From: Prochlorococcus marinus subsp. marinus str. CCMP1375
Lineage (GTDB): Bacteria > Cyanobacteriota > Cyanobacteriia > PCC-6307 > Cyanobiaceae
Length of the DNA: 64,000 bases
Assembly (NCBI RefSeq): GCF_000007925.1
Contig: NC_005042.1
Coordinates: 930,001-994,000 of the forward strand
Direction: 5' to 3'
Positions within the stretch are counted from its first letter, which is position 1. The number at the start of each line of letters is the position of its first letter. Of this stretch, positions 57,084 to 64,000 are shown one piece after another. Both the position numbers and the translations under genes were made by a program. Under the pieces are notes generated by a model, which saw only the letters and a list, made by a program, of their open reading frames with translations, was not told the origin of the DNA and did no database searches.

Positions 57084-59210
57084 ATGCAAAAACTTCCAGC
57101 ACTATTGATTGGTAAAGGATTACCACTCTTTGAAGAGATTACTAGTCTAGAAATTGAGCAATGTATTCCAACTCTATTAAATATACTTCACAAGGAATTT
57201 GATGTTTTAGAAAATGAGTTAAAAGAGAAGTTGATCTCAGAAAAAGCTTTAACTTGGGAAGATCTAATAAACCCTTTGTACAAAATTGAAGAGAAGCTTC
57301 GCTGGAGCTGGGGAATTGTCTCACATTTAAATGGAGTATCTAATTCTCCTGAACTAAGAAAAGTCTATGCTGATCAACAGCCTGAAGTAATTCGATTTGG
57401 CAATCGATTGGGTCAAAGCAAGGTACTATTTAATGCACTCTTAAACCTTTTCAATAAAAACAAACAATCTCTAGATAACACACAGCTAAGAATTCTTGAA
57501 TCAGAATTACTATCAATGAAGAATAGAGGTGTAGGTTTAACAGGTGAAGACAAAAAAATATTTAATTCTAACAGTGAACGTCTTGCGGAACTTTCTAATA
57601 TCTTTAGTAATAACGTATTAGATGCAACAAAAGAATGGAAACTTCTACTAACAAAACCTGAACAGATAGAAGGGCTACCAAAACGTAGCCTAGAAGCAAT
57701 GGCAAAAGCTGCAAAAGAAGCTGATGATATTTTTCAAGAAAATAGGGGGGAAGGACCTTCAGCAGAAAAAGGTCCATGGCTACTAGGTCTAGACATGCCA
57801 AGCTATACCACTTTTATTACATACTCAAAGAATAGGCACTTGCGTGAAATTATTTATAAAGCCTACATAAGTAGAGCCAGTAGTGGAAAGCTAAATAATC
57901 AAAAGTTAATTGAACAAATTCTTTCAATTAGAAAACACCAAGCTCAACTTCTTGGCTACAAAAACTGGGCTGAAATAAGCTTGTCAAGCAAAATGGCCAG
58001 TAATGTATCTCAAGTAGAAGAATTGCTTGAAGAACTCAGATCCGCAGCAATGCCAGCTGCCAAGGAAGAAATAAAAAGATTAGAGTTATTTGCTGCCGAT
58101 GAAACTGGTACTGACTTCTATAAATTAGCTCCTTGGGATGTCAATTATTGGTCAGAAAAGTTAAGGCAAAAGCTATTTGATCTCAATCAAGAAAATCTAA
58201 GAGCTTGGTTCCCACTTCCTCAAGTACTTAATGGTTTATTTAGGTTATGTGAAAGACTATTCGAGATCTCTATAAAACCATGTAGCGCAAAGTATCCTGT
58301 ATGGCACAAAGATGTTGAATTATATGATGTGTTAGATAAAGATGATACACACATTGCTTCCTTTTACTTAGATCCATTCTCAAGACCTGCTAGTAAACGA
58401 GGAGGTGCATGGATGGACGAATGCCTAACAAAAGAAAGATTAGATAATGGAGACGTCGTAATACCAGTGGCATATTTAGTTTGTAATCAAACACCGCCAA
58501 CTGAAAGACTCCCCAGTCTGATGAGTTTTGAAGAAGTGAAAACCCTATTTCATGAGTTCGGACATGGCCTACAGCACATGCTTACAAAAGTTGAATATCC
58601 AAAAGCAGCAGGGATCAATAATGTGGAATGGGATGCAGTTGAACTCCCTAGCCAATTTATGGAAAATTGGTGCCTAGAAGAGAAAACAATCAACGACATT
58701 GCAAAGCATTGGGAGACTAAGCAACCACTTCCTAATGAAGAATTTCAAAAATTAAGACTAAATCAAACCTTCAATTCAGGACTTAATACGTTAAGACAAA
58801 TTCACTTTGCTTTAACTGATATACGTCTACATAATCTTTGGAACGATAATCTAGGGATTACTCCAGATGAACTTAGAAGGAATCTAGCTAAGACAACATG
58901 TGTAATAGAGCCTATTCCAGAAGATCAATTCTTATGCGCATTTAGTCATATTTTTGCTGGTGGATATTCAGCAGGTTATTACTCTTATAAGTGGGCTGAA
59001 GTACTAAGTGCAGATGCATTTTCGGCGTTCGAAGAAGCTGGATTAGACAATGAATCAAATATTAGATTAATTGGGAAACGATTCAGGGATACAATACTCA
59101 GCCTTGGAGGAAGCAAATCACCAAATGAAATCTTCCAATCATTCAGAGGAAGACCTGCAACTAGCGAAGCATTAATCAAACATTGTGGACTTAGAACAGC
59201 TATCAAATAA
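57084..59210 (+). CDS. prlC: Oligopeptidase A, M3 family
   Basis: This cytosolic zinc metallopeptidase trims short peptides and signal peptide remnants. The 708-residue protein has the zinc site VKTLFHEFGHGLQHML (HExxH, about 490) and further conserved YLDPFSRPASKRGGAWMDE, NVEWDAVELPSQFMENWC, FAGGYSAGYYSYKWAEVLSADAF and LGGSKSPNEIFQSFRGR. It starts at ATG 57084, nine bases after ndhD. Its last 39 bases overlap antisense with the lipase gene. Confidence 0.94.
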   Translation: MQKLPALLIGKGLPLFEEITSLEIEQCIPTLLNILHKEFDVLENELKEKLISEKALTWEDLINPLYKIEEKLRWSWGIVSHLNGVSNSPELRKVYADQQPEVIRFGNRLGQSKVLFNALLNLFNKNKQSLDNTQLRILESELLSMKNRGVGLTGEDKKIFNSNSERLAELSNIFSNNVLDATKEWKLLLTKPEQIEGLPKRSLEAMAKAAKEADDIFQENRGEGPSAEKGPWLLGLDMPSYTTFITYSKNRHLREIIYKAYISRASSGKLNNQKLIEQILSIRKHQAQLLGYKNWAEISLSSKMASNVSQVEELLEELRSAAMPAAKEEIKRLELFAADETGTDFYKLAPWDVNYWSEKLRQKLFDLNQENLRAWFPLPQVLNGLFRLCERLFEISIKPCSAKYPVWHKDVELYDVLDKDDTHIASFYLDPFSRPASKRGGAWMDECLTKERLDNGDVVIPVAYLVCNQTPPTERLPSLMSFEEVKTLFHEFGHGLQHMLTKVEYPKAAGINNVEWDAVELPSQFMENWCLEEKTINDIAKHWETKQPLPNEEFQKLRLNQTFNSGLNTLRQIHFALTDIRLHNLWNDNLGITPDELRRNLAKTTCVIEPIPEDQFLCAFSHIFAGGYSAGYYSYKWAEVLSADAFSAFEEAGLDNESNIRLIGKRFRDTILSLGGSKSPNEIFQSFRGRPATSEALIKHCGLRTAIK

Positions 59211-59795
59211 ATCTGAGGTTATCTTTTCAATAGCTACTGATTTTTTTATTAGCGCTTTATGAGTAAATACAGGCAATGATATAGAAGGTCCTATCGGCAA
59301 AACTGCTCTAAACCCAGGGAAAACCATTAAATCAAATTTACAGAAATAACTTCTACAATTAAGTTTCTGAAGGTTAGTTAAATCATTATTTAATGATTTA
59401 ATCAACTTGCTGCCTACTTTCATTTCTGCGATTCCGGCAAAAATATTGGCAGGTACAAGTTGAGCCGTTAATGTTCCGTAGTGCGGACTACCTACACTAA
59501 AAAATCGCCTAGTTCTTTGATAGCCTCCCATCTCTTGAAGCCAGACTCTACTTATCAAACCACCCATAGAGAACCCAAGTAGATCTATTAATACATCAGG
59601 ACCTAATGTTCGAGTAATTTGAGAATCAAGTTCTACTGCCAATTTACGTATATTTATTCTCCCACAATCATGCGGTAAATGGGGTGCTAATACAAAAGAT
59701 TGTGGTTGATTTAATCTATCCTCTAAGCGTTTAAAAAGTTGAGGAGTATTCCAGAGCCCATGAACTAAGACTAATGGGCGATCTAAAATAGGCAT
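59172..59795 (-). CDS. Alpha/beta hydrolase, lipase-like
   Basis: The protein (207 residues) is an alpha/beta hydrolase. It opens PLVLVHGLWNTPQLFKRLEDRL (oxyanion-hole HG), has the nucleophile elbow LLGFSMGGLISRVWLQ (about 75), and ends soon after a candidate acid/His region (VFTHKALIKK). The short length and PHYGTLTAQ block resemble small triacylglycerol lipases or PGAP1-like proteins. The substrate is unknown; no signal peptide is seen. Its 3' end overlaps prlC, convergent. It follows folB by three bases. Confidence 0.8.
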   Translation of the reverse strand: MPILDRPLVLVHGLWNTPQLFKRLEDRLNQPQSFVLAPHLPHDCGRINIRKLAVELDSQITRTLGPDVLIDLLGFSMGGLISRVWLQEMGGYQRTRRFFSVGSPHYGTLTAQLVPANIFAGIAEMKVGSKLIKSLNNDLTNLQKLNCRSYFCKFDLMVFPGFRAVLPIGPSISLPVFTHKALIKKSVAIEKITSDLFDSCSKSTMFD

Positions 59796-59798
59796 AGG

Positions 59799-60182
59799 TT
59801 ACTTAAAGGGAGGATTGTTCCTATTTCTTTGAATAGAAACACTTCCAGTAAAGCCATCAATTGGCGGATAACATTTTTCAAGTGAAATTCGAATGGGAAC
59901 AGTTCCATATAACATTTCAAGTCGATCTAAAATTTGTTCACTGAAATATTCAATAGTTTTACACCTGATCTGAAATGACAGTTGTTGGAGACTTTTGATA
60001 GCAAGACTATAATCTGCAGATAAAGACAGATCGTCACTCTTACAAGCTGTTTCTAAATCCAGCCAAAGAGTAAAGTCTAAAAGGAATAATTGTCCTAACA
60101 AACGTTCTTTCTCTAATACACCTACATGTGCCCAGAGATTGATACCTTCAACATGTATTGAACTAAAGGTAGGAGGTTTCAT
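59799..60182 (-). CDS. folB: Dihydroneopterin aldolase
   Basis: FolB converts dihydroneopterin to 6-hydroxymethyl-dihydropterin in folate synthesis. The 127-residue protein has INLWAHVGVLEKERLLGQLFLLDFTLWLD, SADYSLAIKSL, KTIEYFSEQILDRL and RISLEKCYPPIDGFTGSVSIQR, all expected for this small octameric tunnelling fold. The catalytic Glu fits LEKERL. It lies three bases before the lipase and five bases after proA, so the three form a compact minus-strand operon. Confidence 0.92.
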   Translation of the reverse strand: MKPPTFSSIHVEGINLWAHVGVLEKERLLGQLFLLDFTLWLDLETACKSDDLSLSADYSLAIKSLQQLSFQIRCKTIEYFSEQILDRLEMLYGTVPIRISLEKCYPPIDGFTGSVSIQRNRNNPPFK

Positions 60183-60187
60183 TAGAG

Positions 60188-61498
60188 TTACAAATCAATA
60201 TGAGAAAAAGTCTTCTTACCATTAGAAAAATCTTCTGCAATATGCCCATCTCCTTCTAAGAAATATCTATAGGTAACCAATCCATCTAAGCCGACTGGGC
60301 CTCTAGGTGGAAGTGTTTGCGTGCTAATACCAACTTCTGCTCCAAAACCATAACGAAATCCATCTGCAAAGCGAGTAGAACAATTATGGTAAACTCCTGA
60401 ACTGTCAACTGTGCGCAGAAACCTCCTGGCTATTTCCTTATTTGTAGTCGCAATAGCATCAGTATGCCTAGATCCATAGCGACGTATATGAAGCATCGCC
60501 TCATCTACTGATGAAACGACTTTTACCGAAAGTTTTAAGTCAAGGTATTCAGTAGACCAATCACTTTCTTCTGCCTTTGTAATAATTCCAAAAGACTGAG
60601 ACAATTCATCTCCTAAAAGAGTGACTCCCAATTTTTCAAACGCTGGAATAGCTAATTTAAGAAAAGAAGCAGCGATATCTTTATGTAATAGCAAAGTTTC
60701 AATAGCATTACATGCTGCCGGATATTGACATTTGCTATCTATCGCAATATCTAGGGCCTGATTTAGATTAACTGCAGAGTCAATATATAAATGACAAATT
60801 CCATCAGCATGGCCCAAAACAGGTATGCGAGTATTGTCTTGAATAAAGCGTACTAATTCATTGCTTCCTCGAGGAATAATTAGATCAACAATTCCATCTA
60901 AACCAAGCAAGCCTAAACTCTCTTGTCTCGTTTTTAACAAGCATATTGATTCAGGCTGAATATCCGATTTGCTCAGTCCTTCTTTCATTGCTTTTACTAT
61001 TTCAATATTTGTCAAACTAGCTTCACTACCACCCTTCAGGATTGCTCCATTACCAGAACGTATTGCTAGAGAAGCAATTTGCATAACAGCATCAGGCCTA
61101 GATTCAAAAATCACTCCGATAACCCCTAATGGAACTGTAACTCGTTGTAAATAAAGGTTTGTATTAAGTTCACGGTGGAGTTGACGTATCCCTATCGGAT
61201 CAGACAACGACGCCACTTGTCTAATGCCTTCAATGCTAATGCGTAATTTTTCTTCAGTTAGTTTTAGTCTTGAAAGAAGAGCTTGATTAAGCCCTTCTTG
61301 TTCGGCTCGATGGACATCATCTGAATTTGCTTTCAAAATTTCGCTAGATCTCAAACTCAAAGCCTCAGTCATTAAAATCAATGCGCTTTGACGCTGATCA
61401 TTTGAACATTGCGACAATGAAACTGAAGCACTCTTCACTTCGAGGGCCCTGTTCACTAATTCATCTGTTGGAGATGGGACCAAAATTTGTTTTTCCAT
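60188..61498 (-). CDS. proA: Gamma-glutamyl phosphate reductase
   Basis: ProA reduces gamma-glutamyl phosphate in proline synthesis. The aldehyde-dehydrogenase fold (436 residues) shows [67 protein letters not shown], the catalytic Cys region [42 protein letters not shown] and [20 protein letters not shown]. The start is ATG 61498. It is followed by folB and preceded, after 75 bases, by the truncated ROK-like gene. No proB is seen nearby. Confidence 0.96.
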
Positions 61499-61573
61499 TA
61501 GAGAATTAGTTCATTCACATCATCCTCCCTCATAAATAGCAATTTTTTTAGAATTTAGTAAATCATTGCATGG

Positions 61574-61993
61574 TTAAGAAGAGGACGATTGATAAAACAA
61601 TGAAAAGCTGTTTTTTAAATGATAAGAAAATACAGATAAATCCTTTATAAATGAAAAGGAATTTTTTCCTGCAAGCACTACCTTGATTTTCAATCTTATT
61701 TCCAACCAATCTGCTAAAGGTATATCAACCCAAAGTGGGTTACCAATCCAAGACTCAACAAATCGTCCTGTTTTATCGATTACTCCAGGGATAATAACTA
61801 CAATAGAATTTACAGCTCCATCATCTAATAAATCTATAGCCTCACAAAGCAAAACAGTAATAGCTCCGGGCGTCAAATAACTATCAACCGTTAAATTCCT
61901 CTTATGGCAAAGATGCTGATCATTAAAACAATGCATTTTTATATATGAAGATCCAACATCAAAGCCAATAAAATCATAAATTATTTTCTTCAT
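61574..61993 (-). CDS. Truncated ROK/ASKHA-like protein, probably a relic
   Basis: The 139-residue product looks like only the N-terminal half of a ROK sugar kinase. IGFDVGSSYIKMHCF matches the phosphate-1 loop but has GSS instead of GGT. VVIIPGVIDKTGRFVESWIGNPLWVDIPLADWLEIRLKIKVVL follows the usual ROK order up to the ND active-site region, which here reads AGKNSFSF. The C-terminal half with the Cys/His zinc motif and phosphate-2 loop is absent. Catalysis is unlikely. I chose ATG 61993; a longer frame to 62032 overlaps the tamB end. It lies between tamB and proA. Confidence 0.62.
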   Translation of the reverse strand: MKKIIYDFIGFDVGSSYIKMHCFNDQHLCHKRNLTVDSYLTPGAITVLLCEAIDLLDDGAVNSIVVIIPGVIDKTGRFVESWIGNPLWVDIPLADWLEIRLKIKVVLAGKNSFSFIKDLSVFSYHLKNSFSLFYQSSSS

Positions 61994-61995
61994 AT

Positions 61996-64000
61996 TTAAT
62001 AACGTACAAAAATTTGAACTTGACTCTGCCAATTACCATTTTTATCTAAAGCACCAAGTACTCCAACACTAGGGTTAATTTGGAATGTGATTGTACCTTG
62101 AGGAGGAATATCTTTACGATTAGGTGTTGTCTGAATTGAAAAGTTAACTCTCTGAGATAAGTCAAAACCAACTTCCGCTATCCAAGCTTGCTGCGGTGAT
62201 AAATCATCCGCACTAGCCTCAGAATCAGTTAATTCATTTACCTCACTATTTTCGCTTTCATCATTAGCTATATCATTAGCAGTGACAAATGCAGGATATA
62301 AAGAGACTTGTATTCTTTCACTAAAAGCACCACTTAAATTACCTAAAGCAGGGGAAAGGAACGACCTATTCAAAAAATCCACAAGAACTTCTCTCTCACT
62401 ACCACTCATTAACATTGTCAAAGAGTTTCCACCAATAAGATCAAGCAGTTGACTCTTTGGCAACGCAGGCGTACTTCTTAGTTGAAAAGTCTCAGAGACT
62501 CGGTCAGCAGGTCCAGTTGCTACTAACTCGACCTTGACGAATCTAGAGCCCCCTATGCCAACAGCTCCAGAGCCATTAGAAGCAAAATCACTAGTAGAGT
62601 CTAATTTAGTTGGGTCCTGAATAACATCTGGAACACGAGTGGTCATTGTTATATCCAAATAAGGAATTAATCCCATAGAGGGTGCAAATAAAGCAATATT
62701 CGGTTCTCGTGTATCGAGAGCAAAAGTTGTTGTAAAGAGATTCACTCTCCCTTTCCTAAGACGAATTAGTCCTCGTAAATCAAGAGTGTCATCTAATGCT
62801 CCGTCCAAGATTAAAGTTCCAGCAGCATCAAAACTTGCAATTGGTTGTGACACTATTCTTAAATCAGGGCCTAATCGAAGCTTTAAGGAATCAAAGCCTA
62901 TAAAAGACAAACCTTTGGGGAGTCCAGAACGTAGTAATTTGTTAGCAGGAGAATTCTTATCCTCTATAAAAAGTACAAGAGGGTCTTTATAATCCCAATT
63001 TTGTTCTGGGAGCTGATTAAAGTAACGCTGAGTGGAATTAGTAGATATCTTTTGAGTTGATGTGGAATTTTTCTTATCTACACGCGATCTTTTTGTAGAG
63101 ATAGACCCTTGCTCAATAGTTATATCACCACCTAACAAAGGCTGAAGAATTGAACCTTTAACATTGAGGTTTGAAGAAACTTTAAAATCAAAATTATTTT
63201 GATCAAATTCAATAGATTTAATTACTAAGTTTAGCTCTTTTGATATTTCTTTATCATCTCTAAATATATACATTCCTCCATTTGCTTTAACAACACCTTT
63301 ATCACCAATACGAGCTGTTAATGTCTGAAAATCTATCTGATTAAAATCAAAGATTATTTTAGTATCGAAATCCTTTACAGGGTTTTGTTTCAATAAAAAT
63401 TCTCCATTGCTAACAACAAAATAACCATTAGCTACTGGTTTAGAACGTGTCCCACTAATTATCAGTTTTAAGTCCGCTGTACCGGATTTCCAATTGACAA
63501 AATCCTTAGACAAACCGTCTAAAAAGGTAAGGCCATCTCCATGGCTTTCTACTTTGACATCAAAAGGAAGATCATTTGATAAAGGTACTTTTCCAACAAT
63601 TTTTACTGGTTGAAGAGAAGAAACTTCACGAATGGATATATCTGTGTTTAAAATTGAATTAGATAAAACAATATTTGCTTTATCTAATACAAATTCTTTT
63701 TCAGATATTTTAGCTTTATTTAATACAAGATCCGCTGACAATTCTGGCAAATTATCATTATATTTGTATCTACCAACAACACCAAACATACCTGTTAGAG
63801 AAGAAGGTGACGTGAAAAATAATGACAAAATTGAAAAAGGTAAATTTAAAATTTTGAACTCTCCTTTATCAGTTAGAGATAATGATTTAAATGATGCTGT
63901 AAAAGGCTCTATCTTCTCCTCACTTTGTTTATCGCCCTTTATCCATATCTTGCCAGAAGCTTTAACCTCTAGATTCAATTTGGAGATTTTAGAGCCCTCT
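61996..64000 (-). CDS. TamB/DUF490 translocation and assembly module protein (5' end outside window)
   Basis: The C-terminal part of a very long TamB-like protein is present; the frame runs off the window end. The C-terminal domain is characteristic: FDAAGTLILDGALDDTLDLRGLIRLRKGRVNLFTTTFAL, IALFAPSMGLIPYLDITMTTRVPDV, VELVATGPADRVSETFQLRSTPALPKSQLLDLIGG and FLNRSFLSPALGNLSGAFSERIQVSLYPAF. It ends in beta-rich segments of DUF490 type. TamB spans the periplasm and moves phospholipids to the outer membrane or helps assemble barrel proteins. No usual start codon is needed here because the frame is open to base 64000 (a TTG at 63978 is only internal). Confidence 0.9.
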   Translation of the reverse strand, partial: EGSKISKLNLEVKASGKIWIKGDKQSEEKIEPFTASFKSLSLTDKGEFKILNLPFSILSLFFTSPSSLTGMFGVVGRYKYNDNLPELSADLVLNKAKISEKEFVLDKANIVLSNSILNTDISIREVSSLQPVKIVGKVPLSNDLPFDVKVESHGDGLTFLDGLSKDFVNWKSGTADLKLIISGTRSKPVANGYFVVSNGEFLLKQNPVKDFDTKIIFDFNQIDFQTLTARIGDKGVVKANGGMYIFRDDKEISKELNLVIKSIEFDQNNFDFKVSSNLNVKGSILQPLLGGDITIEQGSISTKRSRVDKKNSTSTQKISTNSTQRYFNQLPEQNWDYKDPLVLFIEDKNSPANKLLRSGLPKGLSFIGFDSLKLRLGPDLRIVSQPIASFDAAGTLILDGALDDTLDLRGLIRLRKGRVNLFTTTFALDTREPNIALFAPSMGLIPYLDITMTTRVPDVIQDPTKLDSTSDFASNGSGAVGIGGSRFVKVELVATGPADRVSETFQLRSTPALPKSQLLDLIGGNSLTMLMSGSEREVLVDFLNRSFLSPALGNLSGAFSERIQVSLYPAFVTANDIANDESENSEVNELTDSEASADDLSPQQAWIAEVGFDLSQRVNFSIQTTPNRKDIPPQGTITFQINPSVGVLGALDKNGNWQSQVQIFVRY

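Overview
The window looks like conserved core chromosome of a low-GC marine picocyanobacterium, most likely a low-light-adapted Prochlorococcus. The base composition is AT-rich, most genes lack a Shine-Dalgarno (SD) sequence, and TTG/GTG starts are common. The gene set is typical: NtcA-type glnA promoter, type I glutamine synthetase, NdhD, MenB/MenD, solanesyl-PP synthase, a VTE6-like phytyl-phosphate kinase, SipA, CPP1-like protein, DUF760, DUF3531, DUF4336 and a fused-permease phnDCE operon. The strain is not assigned. I see no rRNA, tRNA, CRISPR array, insertion sequence, phage gene or integrase.

Layout. 1-4.7 kb: nadA (5' end outside), then ctpA, ispG, a family-4-type uracil-DNA glycosylase and a VOC protein on the minus strand. 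4.7-9.8 kb: aspC, then a tight phnD-phnC-phnE-SGNH hydrolase operon. 9.8-19 kb: vte6-like, rsmE, DUF3531, an ECF-type ATPase, hslO, CPP1-like, prfC, sipA, then bioY-lspA and a membrane GTPase. 18.9-25.4 kb: a small membrane ORF antisense to the GTPase end, a PLP decarboxylase, tadA, alanine/serine-glyoxylate aminotransferase, NtcA-driven glnA, a small secreted protein and a methyltransferase. 25.6-34 kb: acs, sds, murI, amidase, nitrilase, comB, ubiD. 34-44.4 kb: aroA, mnmC-like, glmU, murF, glgA, menB, menD, lepB, DUF760. 44.4-49.6 kb: DUF4336, the mntBAC manganese/zinc importer and a degenerate GTPase-like paralogue. 49.9-64 kb: an RGG-rich protein, trpS, thrS, glk, thrB, ndhD, prlC, a lipase, folB, proA, a truncated ROK-like protein and the C-terminal part of a TamB/DUF490 protein (5' end outside).

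The genes serve cell wall synthesis (murI, murF, glmU, amidase), quinones and prenyl lipids (ispG, sds, menB, menD, ubiD, vte6-like), nitrogen and amino acids (glnA, aspC, aroA, thrB, proA), translation (trpS, thrS, prfC, tadA, rsmE, mnmC-like), secretion (lepB, lspA, TamB) and nutrient uptake (phn, bioY, mnt).

Nothing here is a large new system. The observations most worth a second look are small. Several genes have a strong SD about 30-40 nt upstream that instead serves a 7-13 codon mini-ORF ending at or just inside the gene's start. An untracked 55-codon membrane ORF lies antisense to a GTPase gene. A second copy of that GTPase family has lost its nucleotide-binding motifs. mntC and menD appear to extend past any ATG/GTG/TTG. 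A uracil-DNA glycosylase appears to lack two Fe-S cysteines. A ROK relic sits between tamB and proA.
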